A stretch of 64,000 nt of DNA. Source: Oscillospiraceae bacterium (GTDB lineage: Bacteria > Bacillota > Clostridia > Oscillospirales > Oscillospiraceae). Within the stretch, counting starts at the first letter, position 1. Every line of letters starts with the position of its first letter. The stretch is from contig AP025582.1 of NCBI GenBank assembly GCA_022846075.1, positions 1,116,001 through 1,180,000 on the forward strand. The letters are read 5' to 3'. Position numbers and translations under genes: made by a program. Of the stretch, positions 32,631 to 41,195 are shown in pieces. The notes beneath the pieces are model-generated. The model was not told the DNA's origin. It did not search any database and saw nothing but the letters and a program-made list of their open reading frames with translations.

Positions 32631-34340
32631 TTATGACCGGATCGATTCCTCCAGCGCGGCCCGGACCTCTTCCTCGGTCTCCAGCTCCATGGCCCCGGCG
32701 GCCACCCGGTCGGCGTCCGCTTTGCCCCAGCGGGCGATCTCCCGGCGGGCGGCGAGGATGGAGGACCCGCCCACCGAGAACTCGTCCAGGCCGAAGGAGA
32801 GGAGGACGGGGATGAGCCGGGGGTCGGCCGCGGCCTCGCCGCACATGCCCACGGGGATGCCGCCGGCGTGGGCGGCGGCGATGACCTGCCGCACCGCCCG
32901 GAGCACCGCCGGGTCGAAGGGGGAGCCGATGGCGGCCACCTGGGGGTTGCCCCGGTCGGCCACCATGGTGTACTGGGTCAGGTCGTTGGTGCCGATGGAG
33001 AAGAAGTCGGCCTCCCGAGCCAGCGCATCCGCCATCAGCACGGCGGCGGGGGTCTCCACCATGACGCCCAGGGGGATGTCCTTGTTGTACGCGATGCCCT
33101 CCCGGTCCAGGTCCCCCTTGGCCACCTCAAGAAGGGCCCGGGCCTGCCGCAGCTCGGTGAGGCGGGTCACCAGGGGCAGCATGATCTTGACGGGGCCGAA
33201 GGCGGAGGCCCGCAGCAGGGCCCGCAGCTGGGTGAGGAAGAGCTCCCGCCGGTCCAGGCAGTACCGGACGGCCCGGAAGCCCAGGAAGGGGTTCTCCTCT
33301 TTCGTGAGGCCCAGGTAGGGGATGTCCTTGTCGCCCCCCACGTCCAGGGTGCGAATGATGACCTCCCCGGCCGGGAAAAGCTGGGCGGCGGCTTTGTAGG
33401 CCTCGAACTGCTCCTCCTCCGTGGGGAGGGCGGAGCGGTCCATGAAGAGGAACTCCGTGCGGAAGAGCCCCACCCCCTCGCCGGTGGCCTCGGCCACCGC
33501 CTGGGCGTCGGAGACCGAGCCGATGTTGCCGAAGAGCTGGACAGCCTTCCCGTCGGCGGTGCGGGTGGGCCTGCCCCGGAACTGGCCCAGGGCGGCCCTG
33601 TCCGCCAGCTGCCGCGTCCGCTTGGCCTCATACTCCTTCAAAAGCGCCGCCTCGGGCTTGACCAGGACCAGGCCCTTGTTCCCGTCCACCGCCAGGGCGT
33701 CCCCATCAGAGACGGCATCCAGCGCGCCGGGCACGCTGAGGACGGCGGGCAGCTCCATGGCCCGGGCCAGAATGGCGGAGTGGGAGGTGACGCCCCCGGT
33801 CTCGGCCACGATGCCCGCCACGTGGGCGGTGTCCAGGGCGGTGGCCATGGAGGGGGTCAGGTCGTGGACCACCAGCACTGTGCCCGCCGGGAGGCGGGCC
33901 AGGTCGGCCTCTTCCCGGCCCAGCAGGAGGGAGAGGAGCCGGGCGCGCAGGTCCCCCACGTCGGTGGCCCGCTGCATCATCAGCTCGTCGCCGGTGGCGG
34001 TGAACATTTCGATGAAGGACTGGCACACCTTATCCACGGCCCGCTCGGCGCAGGCGCCCCCGGAGAGCTTTTCCGCCAGCTGGCCCCGGAGGAAGGGGTC
34101 GGAGAGCATGATAAGCTGGCCCTCCAAAATTTCCGCCTGATGTTCCCCGGCCTTTTCCCGGGCGGCGTCCGCCAGGGCCCGGGTCTTTTCGGTGAAGGCG
34201 GCCACGGCGGCGGTCAGCCGGGCCTGCTCGGCCTCCGCCCCGGCGGAGGCAACATGAGAATAGTCCAGGTCGGCGGGGACCACCCGCAGGGCGGCCCCGA
34301 TGCCTACGCCAACCGAAGCGGCGATGCCCCGCAGCTCCAT
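32631..34340 (-). CDS. ptsI: PTS enzyme I (phosphoenolpyruvate-protein phosphotransferase)
   Basis: A 569-residue enzyme I that takes phosphate from PEP and passes it to HPr. The phosphorylated His is near residue 187 in GGVTSHSAILARAMELP. The PEP-binding barrel has VGLFRTEFLFMDR, RTLDVGGDKDIPYLG, FRAVRYCLDRRELFLTQLRA, and the late FSIGTNDLTQYTMVADRG and GMCGEAAADP with the catalytic Cys. ATG 34340 lies 7 bases after GGGAG; an adjacent ATG at 34343 overlaps the ptsH stop as ATGA, so coupling is certain either way. It ends the fruR-fruK-fruA-ptsH-ptsI operon. Confidence 0.96.
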   Translation of the reverse strand: MELRGIAASVGVGIGAALRVVPADLDYSHVASAGAEAEQARLTAAVAAFTEKTRALADAAREKAGEHQAEILEGQLIMLSDPFLRGQLAEKLSGGACAERAVDKVCQSFIEMFTATGDELMMQRATDVGDLRARLLSLLLGREEADLARLPAGTVLVVHDLTPSMATALDTAHVAGIVAETGGVTSHSAILARAMELPAVLSVPGALDAVSDGDALAVDGNKGLVLVKPEAALLKEYEAKRTRQLADRAALGQFRGRPTRTADGKAVQLFGNIGSVSDAQAVAEATGEGVGLFRTEFLFMDRSALPTEEEQFEAYKAAAQLFPAGEVIIRTLDVGGDKDIPYLGLTKEENPFLGFRAVRYCLDRRELFLTQLRALLRASAFGPVKIMLPLVTRLTELRQARALLEVAKGDLDREGIAYNKDIPLGVMVETPAAVLMADALAREADFFSIGTNDLTQYTMVADRGNPQVAAIGSPFDPAVLRAVRQVIAAAHAGGIPVGMCGEAAADPRLIPVLLSFGLDEFSVGGSSILAARREIARWGKADADRVAAGAMELETEEEVRAALEESIRS

Positions 34341-34606
34341 CATTCCTCTCCCAGCCCGGAGTTGATGAGGTCCGCGGCGGCCTTGAGCATCTCGGCCTCG
34401 TCGGGGCCGGAGCACTGCAGCTCCAGCTCGGAGCCCTGCTTCATGCAGGCGGCCATCACGTTCATGATGCTCTTGCCGTCGATATTTTTGCCGTTAAAGA
34501 CGATGTTGATGTCGCTTTTAAATTGGGCCATGGCCTGGACAAAGGCGCTGGCCGGGCGCATGTGGAAGCCCATTTTGTTGATGACGGTGACTTTCTCGGA
34601 TACCAT
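34340..34606 (-). CDS. ptsH: PTS phosphocarrier protein HPr
   Basis: An 88-residue HPr. His15 in GFHMRPASAFVQAMAQ is the enzyme I phosphorylation site, and Ser46 in GKSIMNVMAACMKQG is the HPr-kinase site used for catabolite control in Firmicutes. Both are intact. It lies 27 bases after fruA and overlaps ptsI. Its place inside a fructose operon, instead of a separate ptsHI operon, is notable. Confidence 0.96.
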   Translation of the reverse strand: MVSEKVTVINKMGFHMRPASAFVQAMAQFKSDINIVFNGKNIDGKSIMNVMAACMKQGSELELQCSGPDEAEMLKAAADLINSGLGEE

Positions 34607-34633
34607 AAAAGACCCTTCTTTCTATGTGATGGT

Positions 34634-36568
34634 TCAGACCTTTTTCTTCTTCAGCAGGGCCAGCATGGCCATGCCCACCACCGACCCGGCGGCCAGGGCC
34701 ACCACGTACATGAGCACGTTGCCCATCACGGGGAAGACGAACAGGCCGCCGTGGGGGGCGGGGAGGGTGCAGCCGAAGGCCATGGACAGCGCCCCGGCCA
34801 CGGCGGAGCCAACCACGCAGGAGGGGATGACCCGGATGGGGTCGGCGGCGGCGAAGGGGATGGCCCCCTCGGTGATGAAGCACAGGCCCATGATATAGTT
34901 GACGTAGCCGTTCTTCCGCTCGTCGGCGGTGAAGCGGTTTTTAAAGAAGGTACAGGCCAGGGCGATGGCGATGGGGGGCACCATGCCGCCTACCATGACG
35001 GCGGCCATGGTGGGGGAGTTGACGGCCTGCCCGGCGGCGTTCACCAGGGAGGCGGTGCCGAAGAGGTAGGCGGCCTTGTTGAAGGGCCCGCCCATGTCGA
35101 TGGCCATCATCCCGGCCACCACGGCCCCCAGCAGGATGGCGGAGGCGCCGTTCAGAGACTCCAGGCCGCCGTAGACGGCGGTATTTATCATGCCCACGAA
35201 GGGGTTGATGGCGCACATGACGGCGCCGATGGCGAACACGCCCACCAGGGGGTAGATGAGAATGGGCTTGATGCCCTCCAGGGCCCGGGGGAGCTTATCG
35301 CAGAGCTTTTCCAGCCCCAGGGTCAGGTAGCCGCCGGCGAAGCCGGCGATGAGGGCGCCCAGGAACCCGGCGGACACGTCGGTGCCGGTGGGGGAGGCGA
35401 AGGTGGCGCCCGAGACGGCCAGCGCGCCGCCCACGAAGCCCACGGCCAGGCCCGGCCGGTCGGCGATGGATTCGGCGATAAAGCCCGCCAGGATGGGGAG
35501 CATGAAGCCGAAGGCCGCGCCGCCCACGCTCTTCAAAAACGCGGCGATGGGGGTGATGGTGCCGAAGTCGCCGAAGTTGGTGTCGTTGACGGCCCCGGCG
35601 TCAAAGAGGAAGGCCAGAGCGATGAGGATGCCGCCGCCGATGACGAAGGGCAGCATGTGGGAGACGCCGTTCATCAGGTGCTTGTAAATCTTGTGGCCCA
35701 CGCTCTCGTCGCCGTCCACGGCGTTGGCCGGGGCGGAGCCCTGGGCGGCGTGGTAGACGGGGGCCTCCTGGACCCGGCGGATGAGCTCCTCGGGCTTGTT
35801 GATGCCGTCGGACACGGGCACCCGCACCAGCCGCTTGCCGTGGAAGCGGGAGAGGTCCACGTTCTTGTCGGCGGCGATGATGATGCCGTCGGCGGCGGCG
35901 ATCTCGGCGGCGGTGAGGATGTTTTTGGCCCCGCCGGAGCCCTGGGTCTCGGCCTTCAGGGGCAGGCCCAGCTCGGCGCCCTTCTTCTCCAGGGCCTCGG
36001 CGGCCATATAGGTGTGGGCGATGCCGGTGGGGCAGGCGGTGACGGCCAGGAGGCGGTAGCCCTCGGCTTTGGGGGCGGGGGCGGCTTCCTCCGTTGCCTC
36101 GTCGGGGTACTTCTCCCGCTCCGCGGCGTCGATGGCGGTCAGGAAGGCGGCGGGGTCCTTGGCGGAGAGGAGCTGGGCGCGGAAACCGGCGTCCATGAGG
36201 AGGACCATCAGCCGGGACAAAATCTCCAGGTGGGTGTCTCCCCCCTGGGCGGGGGCGGCGATGGCGAAGAAGAGGTTGGAGGGCTTGCCGTCGGGTGCGC
36301 CGTAGTCCACGCCCCCGGGGACGGTGATGGCGGCCAGCCCGGGGCGCTTGACGGCGGCGGACTTGGCGTGGGGCACGGCGATGCCGTCCCCGATGGCGGT
36401 GGAGCCCTGGGCCTCCCGGGCCAGCAGGTCGGCCTTGTAGGCCTTGGGGTCGCTCAGGTTGCCGCAGGCGCGCTGGAGCTTAACGAGGGCGTCCAGCGCC
36501 CCGTCCTTGTTCTTGGGCGCGGCCCCCAGGGAGATGCCCTCGGGGCGGAGCAGGTCGGTGATCCTCAT
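34634..36568 (-). CDS. fruA: Fructose-specific PTS transporter, fused EIIA-EIIB-EIIC
   Basis: A 644-residue fused transporter. Domain order is EIIA (1-150, active His67 in IAVPHAK), EIIB (170-270, phosphorylated Cys179 in AVTACPTGIAHTYMA) and EIIC (290-640, about nine membrane helices beginning HLMNGVSHMLPFVIGGGILI). It imports fructose and delivers fructose 1-phosphate. It follows fruK by 6 bases and precedes ptsH, so one transcript encodes the whole phosphorelay. Confidence 0.95.
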   Translation of the reverse strand: MRITDLLRPEGISLGAAPKNKDGALDALVKLQRACGNLSDPKAYKADLLAREAQGSTAIGDGIAVPHAKSAAVKRPGLAAITVPGGVDYGAPDGKPSNLFFAIAAPAQGGDTHLEILSRLMVLLMDAGFRAQLLSAKDPAAFLTAIDAAEREKYPDEATEEAAPAPKAEGYRLLAVTACPTGIAHTYMAAEALEKKGAELGLPLKAETQGSGGAKNILTAAEIAAADGIIIAADKNVDLSRFHGKRLVRVPVSDGINKPEELIRRVQEAPVYHAAQGSAPANAVDGDESVGHKIYKHLMNGVSHMLPFVIGGGILIALAFLFDAGAVNDTNFGDFGTITPIAAFLKSVGGAAFGFMLPILAGFIAESIADRPGLAVGFVGGALAVSGATFASPTGTDVSAGFLGALIAGFAGGYLTLGLEKLCDKLPRALEGIKPILIYPLVGVFAIGAVMCAINPFVGMINTAVYGGLESLNGASAILLGAVVAGMMAIDMGGPFNKAAYLFGTASLVNAAGQAVNSPTMAAVMVGGMVPPIAIALACTFFKNRFTADERKNGYVNYIMGLCFITEGAIPFAAADPIRVIPSCVVGSAVAGALSMAFGCTLPAPHGGLFVFPVMGNVLMYVVALAAGSVVGMAMLALLKKKKV

Positions 36569-36574
36569 GTCATA

Positions 36575-37495
36575 TCATCCTTTCGTCTCGGTGATCTGTC
36601 GATAGACGGTTTCAATCTCCTCTTTGGTGGCCAGACGGGGGGAGAAGGCGGTGGCCCCTCCGGCGGCGGTGCCCAGCCGAAGGGCCTCGGCGTAGCCGCC
36701 CCGGGCATAGCCCGCCAGGAAGCCGGCTACCATGGAGTCCCCGGCCCCCACGGAATTGCGCAGGGTCCCCCGGGCGGCGGCCTGGGCGAACACCTGCCCG
36801 TCCTCGGCCACCAGCAGGGCCCCGTCCCCGGCCAGGGAGACCAGTACGTTCCGGGCCCCCTTTTTCTGAAGGGCCTGGGCGGCGGAGACCAGGGCGGCGG
36901 TGTCGCCGGGGTCCAGTTCCTTCCCCGCCAGCTCCCCCAGCTCGTGGTGGTTGGGCTTGATGAGGAAGGGGCGGAAGGGCAGGACATTTTCCAACAGAGG
37001 CCCCGTGGCGTCCACCACGTACCGCACCCCTTTGCCCTCCAGCCGGGCCAGGGCCCGCTCATAGACGTCGGGGGGGAGGGTGGCGGGGATGGACCCGGCC
37101 AGGACCAGGGTGTCCCCCTCTGTGAGGCCGTCCAGCTTGGCGAAGAGGGCCTCCAGGGCGGCGGGGGGGATGTCCGGGCCGCGGCCGTTGATTTCGGTCT
37201 CCACCCCGTTTTTCAGCTTGACGTTGACGCGGGTCATCCCGGCGGGGAGGGTGACGAAGCCGGTTTGGACCCCCAGCGACTCCACCCACTGCCGCAGCAG
37301 CTCGCCGGTGTACCCGGCCAGGAAGCCCAGGGCCACGCTCTCCACCCCCAGCTGCCGCAGGACCAGGGAGACGTTGATGCCCTTGCCCCCCACCTGGAGC
37401 TCCTCATGCTCGGCCCGGTTGGTTTTGCCGGGGACGAAGGACTGGATGCGCATGAGGTAGTCCAGGGCGGGGTTAAAGGTGACGGTATAGATCAC
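36575..37495 (-). CDS. fruK: 1-Phosphofructokinase
   Basis: A 306-residue PfkB-family sugar kinase that converts fructose 1-phosphate to fructose 1,6-bisphosphate. The N-terminus IYTVTFNPALDYLMRI and VGGKGINVSLVLRQLG bind substrate, and the C-terminal NSVGAGDSMVAGFLAGY contains the GAGD motif with the catalytic Asp. It starts at GTG 37495, 9 bases after AAGGAGG; the fruR stop overlaps this start codon. Gene order fruR-fruK-fruA is the standard fructose operon. Confidence 0.95.
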   Translation of the reverse strand: MIYTVTFNPALDYLMRIQSFVPGKTNRAEHEELQVGGKGINVSLVLRQLGVESVALGFLAGYTGELLRQWVESLGVQTGFVTLPAGMTRVNVKLKNGVETEINGRGPDIPPAALEALFAKLDGLTEGDTLVLAGSIPATLPPDVYERALARLEGKGVRYVVDATGPLLENVLPFRPFLIKPNHHELGELAGKELDPGDTAALVSAAQALQKKGARNVLVSLAGDGALLVAEDGQVFAQAAARGTLRNSVGAGDSMVAGFLAGYARGGYAEALRLGTAAGGATAFSPRLATKEEIETVYRQITETKG

Positions 37496-38250
37496 GGTGC
37501 CATGACCTCCTTGACGACGGTGAGTTCCCGGTACTGGGGATCGGGGAGGGTGTCGGTGACGACGCAGGCCTTTCCCAGCGCGCCGAAGGTGAGGGAGGAG
37601 ACCCGGCCGAACTTGCTGGCGTCGGCCAGCACGTAGGTGAGGTAGGAGCGGGCCATCACCTCGCCCTTGAGCATGGCCTCCTCCGGGTCGGGGGTGGTGA
37701 GGCCGGCGGCGGGGTGGATGCCGTTGGTGCCCAGGAAGGCCTTGGTGAAGTTGTACTGCCGCAGGCTTTGCAGGGCGGTGGCCCCCACGATGGCCTCGGT
37801 GGTGGACTTGAACTGCCCGCCCAGGATGAAGGTTTTCAGCCCCCGGCGGGTGAGGCGGATGGCGTGGTCCACGCCGTTGGTGACAAAGGTGGCCTTGCAC
37901 CCGGGGGCGACGTGGTCGATGACCTTCCCCGTGGTGGTGCCCGCGTCCAGGTAGATGAAGTCGTCGTCGGTGATGAGCCCGGCGGCGTACCGGCCCACCG
38001 CCTCCTTCTCCGCCACGTGGAGGGCGGCCTTGGTGGCCACGTCCTCCTCGGCGGAGGAGAAGGCCGTCCCGGCCCGGGCAGTGGCCCCGCCGTGGACCTT
38101 CTGGAGCCTGCCCAGCTCGTCCAGGGCGTTCAGGTCCCGGCGGACGGTGGCTGGGGAGGCGTTCAGGGCGTGGGCCAGCTCGGCGACGGTAACAGCCCGC
38201 CGCTGTTCCACCAGATCGAGGATCATCTGATAGCGTTCCTGGGTCAGCAT
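37492..38250 (-). CDS. fruR: DeoR-family repressor of the fructose operon
   Basis: A 252-residue DeoR-type regulator. The N-terminal winged HTH is ERYQMILDLVEQRRAVTVAELAHALNASPATVRRDLNALDE in pieces; the C-terminal sugar-phosphate sensor has the IYLDAGTTTG-like FIYLDAGTTTGKV, LGGQFK and TTPDPEEAMLK. Such proteins release DNA on binding fructose 1-phosphate. It is the first gene of the operon, just downstream of a consensus promoter and tandem direct repeats that are likely its operators. Confidence 0.93.
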   Translation of the reverse strand: MLTQERYQMILDLVEQRRAVTVAELAHALNASPATVRRDLNALDELGRLQKVHGGATARAGTAFSSAEEDVATKAALHVAEKEAVGRYAAGLITDDDFIYLDAGTTTGKVIDHVAPGCKATFVTNGVDHAIRLTRRGLKTFILGGQFKSTTEAIVGATALQSLRQYNFTKAFLGTNGIHPAAGLTTPDPEEAMLKGEVMARSYLTYVLADASKFGRVSSLTFGALGKACVVTDTLPDPQYRELTVVKEVMAP

Positions 38251-38276
38251 GTCTCTTCCCCTCTCTTTCTGCGCCC

Positions 38277-38305
38277 ATCATAGCACCGTAAAAAATCAAT
38301 GTCAA
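38277..38305 (-). promoter_or_regulatory. Sigma-A promoter of the fructose PTS operon
   Basis: On the - strand TTGACA (38300-38305), 17-bp spacer, TATGAT (38277-38282). Transcription would begin near 38270, 20 bases before the fruR start. Confidence 0.88.
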
Positions 38306-38309
38306 GCAT

Positions 38310-38333
38310 AAACAATCAAAAACAATCAAAAGT
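38310..38333 (-). promoter_or_regulatory. Tandem direct repeats, likely FruR operator
   Basis: On the - strand TTTTGATTGTT occurs twice in tandem just upstream of the -35 box (the + strand shows AACAATCAAAAACAATCAAA). DeoR-type fructose repressors bind TGATTGTTT-like repeats, so this is probably the operator. Confidence 0.6.
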
Positions 38334-38490
38334 GAGCAAGAAAATGGTGGAAAAGGAACGGGCCTATTTTACCCCAAACGGGCTGCGCATACACACCGAG
38401 GCGTTTGGCCAATGGAAACCCAAACATTTTCCACAAATTGGGCCATAGCTTTTTGTGGAAATCGTAAATTCGCACGAAAAGACCCTTGTT
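38334..38490. other. Gap between fruR and rrf2 control regions
   Basis: Together with the promoters this gap spans about 300 bases. Apart from short A/T-rich words such as TTTTCCACAAATTGGGCC, nothing can be named here. Confidence 0.5.
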
Positions 38491-38494
38491 ATAC

Positions 38495-38523
38495 TTGACA
38501 ATACTTGTCCATATTGATAGGAT
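38495..38523 (+). promoter_or_regulatory. Promoter of rrf2 with overlapping palindrome
   Basis: TTGACA (38495-38500), 17-bp spacer, TAGGAT (38518-38523). A palindrome GACAA-TAC-TTGTC (38497-38509) covers the -35 box. The word TACTTGACAAT (38492-38502) recurs inverted at 38997-39007 before the fusion gene. Confidence 0.7.
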
Positions 38524-38553
38524 AAAGTCATCCAATAGAAAGGGGGAGTTCTC

Positions 38554-38961
38554 CTGCTGATCACCAGAGAGACCGACTACGCCCTGCGCATCCTGCGGGC
38601 CCTGTCGAATGGGGAACAGCTCACCGCCCGGGACATCTGCCGGGCCGAGGGGGTCCCCCAGCAGTTTTCCTATAAGATCCTGAAGAAGCTGGAGAAGGCG
38701 GGCTTCGTCCAGATCAGCCGGGGGGTCGAGGGGGGCTGCCGCCTCCGAAAGGAGCTGGCCCAGGCTACTCTCTACGACCTCATGGAGGCCATGGGGGAAG
38801 ATACTCTGGTCATCTCCTGCATGGAGCCGGACTTTCAATGCACCCGTCCCCAGGACAGCCCCCGCTGCGCTGCCCATCACCGGCTGAAAGCCATTCAGGA
38901 GGCGCTGGATGGGGAGTTGAGATCCCATACCCTCCAGGAGTTGATTTTTGGCCCATCCTGA
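38554..38961 (+). CDS. Rrf2-family redox regulator with CTG start
   Basis: A 135-residue Rrf2 protein that reads (M)LITRETDYALRILRALS, then an HTH (TARDICRAEGVPQQFSYKIL) and the wing GVEGGCRL. The C-terminal half has CMEPDFQC and PRCAAHH, three Cys plus His in the position where IscR/NsrR-type members bind an Fe-S cluster. No ATG, GTG or TTG is available between the upstream stop at 38536 and the conserved N-terminus; CTG 38554 (or CTG 38557, 8 bases from GGGGGAG) must be used. It has its own promoter and directly precedes the dehydrogenase-ETF-rubredoxin gene, which it probably controls. Confidence 0.88.
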   Translation: MLITRETDYALRILRALSNGEQLTARDICRAEGVPQQFSYKILKKLEKAGFVQISRGVEGGCRLRKELAQATLYDLMEAMGEDTLVISCMEPDFQCTRPQDSPRCAAHHRLKAIQEALDGELRSHTLQELIFGPS

Positions 38962-38996
38962 CAGGGATTGTTTTTTTACATATAAATTGGATAAAA

Positions 38997-39007
38997 ATTG
39001 TCAAGTA
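38997..39007 (-). promoter_or_regulatory. Candidate Rrf2 binding site before the fusion gene
   Basis: ATTGTCAAGTA here is the exact reverse complement of TACTTGACAAT in the rrf2 promoter (38492-38502). It lies just downstream of a possible promoter (TTGTTT around 38968 and GATAAA around 38990), so bound protein would block transcription. Confidence 0.5.
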
Positions 39008-39029
39008 ACGATGAAAGGGAGGCACCGGT

Positions 39030-40940
39030 ATGTTGTTCCAAACCACACAAGCCCACGAGGAATTGAGACAGAAGGTCCGCGCGTTCGCGGAGTCGGAGGT
39101 GAAGCCCATCGCCTTCACCCTGGATCAGAACAACGATTTCCCCGATGAGGCGGTAAAAAAGATGGGGGAGATGGGCCTGATGGGCCTGCCCTACCCCAAG
39201 GAGTACGGCGGCGCGGGGCTGGACGTGCTGAGCTACGCCATCGCCGTGGAGGAGTTGTCCCGGGTAGACGGCGGCACTGGCGTCATCCTCTCGGCCCACA
39301 CCAGCCTGGGCACCTGGCCCATCTTCGCCTTCGGCAATGAGGCCCAGAAGAAAAAGTATCTGGTCCCCCTGTGCAGGGGCGAAAAGCTGGGGGCCTTCGG
39401 CCTCACCGAGCCCAACGCCGGCTCCGACGCCGGCGGCACCGAGACTACCGCCGTGCTGAAGGGCGACCACTACGTCCTGAACGGCGGGAAAATCTTCATC
39501 ACCAACGCCCCCAAGGCGGACACCTACGTGGTCTTCGCCGTCACCACCCCCGACATCGGCACCCGGGGCATCTCCGCCTTTATCGTGGAGAAGGGCTGGA
39601 AGGGTTTCGAGTTCGGCGACCACTACGACAAAATGGGCATCCGCTCCTCCTCCACCGCCGAGCTGATCTTCAACGACGTTATCGTCCCCAAGGAAAACCT
39701 CCTGGGCAAGGAGGGCGAGGGCTTCAAGATTGCCATGGCCACCCTGGACGGCGGCCGCATCGGCATCGCCTCCCAGGCCCTTGGCATCGCCCAGGGGGCC
39801 TACGAGGCCGCCGTGGACTACGCCAAGGAGCGGGTCCAGTTCGGCAAGCCCATCGGCTTCCAGCAGGCCATCGGCTTCAAGCTGGCCGACATGGCCACCA
39901 AGCTGCGCTGCGCCCGCCTCCTCGTGTATTCCGCCGCAGACTTGAAGGAAGCCCACGCGCCCTACGGCATGGAGTCCGCCATGGCCAAGCAGTACGCCTC
40001 CGACATTGCCCTGGAGGTCACCAACGACGCCCTCCAGATTTTCGGCGGCACCGGCTATCTCAAGGGCATGGACGTGGAGCGGATGTACCGGGACGCCAAA
40101 ATCACCACCATCTACGAGGGCACCAACGAGATCCAGCGGGTGGTCATCGCCTCCCACATCATGGGCAAGCCCCCCAAGAGTGAGGGCGGTTCCTCCAGCC
40201 GGCCCAAGAAGCCCGCCCCCATCACCGGCGTGCGGAAAAAGCACATCCTCAAGGAGGGAGATGCCGCCGAGAAGGTGGCGGAGCTGGTGGCCCACCTGGA
40301 AAAGGACGGCCACGACTTCACCGTGGGCATCCCCGCCGACACGCCCATCATCCAGGCCGAGCGGGTGGTCTCCGCAGGCAAGGGCATCGGCGACAAGAAA
40401 AACATGAAGCTCATCGAGGACCTGGCCAAGGCCGCCGGCGCCGCCATCGGCTCCTCCCGCCCCGTGGCCGAGACCCTGAAATATGTGCCCCTGAACCGCT
40501 ACGTGGGCATGTCCGGCCAGAAGTTCAACGGCAACCTGTACATCGCCTGCGGCATCTCCGGCGCCATCCAGCATTTGAAGGGTATCAAGGACGCTTCCAC
40601 CATTGTGGCCATCAACAAGAATGCAAATGCCCCGATCTTCAAAAACTGTGACTACGGCATCGTGGGAGATGTCAACGAGATCCTGCCCCTCCTTACCAAG
40701 GCCCTGGACCGGGGGGAGAAGCAGCCCGCGCCCCCCATGGTGAAGATGAAGCGGCCCCAGCCTCCCAAGCCCGAGCCCCTGGGCAAGCGCTACGTCTGCG
40801 GCGGCTGCGGCTACGAGTACATCCCCGAGCTGGGGGACGAGGATGCCGAGATTGCCCCGGGTACCCTTTTCGAGAAGCTTCCCGAGGACTGGGTCTGCCC
40901 CGAGTGCGCCGAGGGCAAAGACATGTTCATCGAGGCGTAA
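39030..40940 (+). CDS. Acyl-CoA dehydrogenase - ETF alpha FAD domain - rubredoxin fusion
   Basis: A 636-residue three-part flavo-iron protein. Residues 1-380 are a complete acyl-CoA dehydrogenase ([44 protein letters not shown] with the catalytic Glu). After a Ser/Pro/Lys linker, residues 402-575 match EtfA domain II, the FAD-binding part ([49 protein letters not shown]); EtfA domain I is missing. Residues 588-636 are a rubredoxin ([10 protein letters not shown] and [14 protein letters not shown], four Cys for iron). Electrons could pass from acyl-CoA through two FADs to the iron within one chain. The next gene encodes a flavodiiron protein, a known rubredoxin partner. A GGGAGG site precedes ATG 39030. 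Confidence 0.93.
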   Translation: MLFQTTQAHEELRQKVRAFAESEVKPIAFTLDQNNDFPDEAVKKMGEMGLMGLPYPKEYGGAGLDVLSYAIAVEELSRVDGGTGVILSAHTSLGTWPIFAFGNEAQKKKYLVPLCRGEKLGAFGLTEPNAGSDAGGTETTAVLKGDHYVLNGGKIFITNAPKADTYVVFAVTTPDIGTRGISAFIVEKGWKGFEFGDHYDKMGIRSSSTAELIFNDVIVPKENLLGKEGEGFKIAMATLDGGRIGIASQALGIAQGAYEAAVDYAKERVQFGKPIGFQQAIGFKLADMATKLRCARLLVYSAADLKEAHAPYGMESAMAKQYASDIALEVTNDALQIFGGTGYLKGMDVERMYRDAKITTIYEGTNEIQRVVIASHIMGKPPKSEGGSSSRPKKPAPITGVRKKHILKEGDAAEKVAELVAHLEKDGHDFTVGIPADTPIIQAERVVSAGKGIGDKKNMKLIEDLAKAAGAAIGSSRPVAETLKYVPLNRYVGMSGQKFNGNLYIACGISGAIQHLKGIKDASTIVAINKNANAPIFKNCDYGIVGDVNEILPLLTKALDRGEKQPAPPMVKMKRPQPPKPEPLGKRYVCGGCGYEYIPELGDEDAEIAPGTLFEKLPEDWVCPECAEGKDMFIEA

Positions 40941-40945
40941 AGAAA

Positions 40946-41176
40946 TAAGCCTTCCCCTCGGGGGAAGGTGGCAGCCCGAAGGGCTGACGGATGAGGGACC
41001 ATAGCGTTAAGAAAACTTGCCGGCGGCAAGTTTTTAGCGGTGGCCGGCCAGCTGTGCTGGCCGGAGACGTGTGAAGAGAAGGTTCCCCTCATCAGTCCGC
41101 TGTGCTCGACAGCTGAAGGTGAATTGTCCCAAAGGGACAAGAGAGGCCACCCTGGGGCGTCCCCCAGGGGAAGCCA
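40946..41176 (+). repeat. Dispersed terminal-inverted repeat, copy 3
   Basis: Ends AAGCCTTCCCCTCGGGGG and CCCCCAGGGGAAGCC are inverted. It carries GGTGGCAGCCCGAAGGGCTG, the AACTTGCCGGCGGCAAGTT hairpin, GGCCGGCCAGC hairpin and CCCCTCATCAGTCC, the same modules as copy 1 at 12229-12465 in the opposite orientation. It also has TTGTCCCAAAGGGACAA. It fills the whole gap between the fusion gene and the flavodiiron gene. Confidence 0.82.
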
Positions 41177-41195
41177 AATAAGGAGGTATGAATTT

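Noticed and set aside
34523-37636. A 1037-codon open frame antisense to ptsH, fruA and fruK
   Set aside because: It spans several real genes and is made of Gly/Asp/His-rich shadow sequence.
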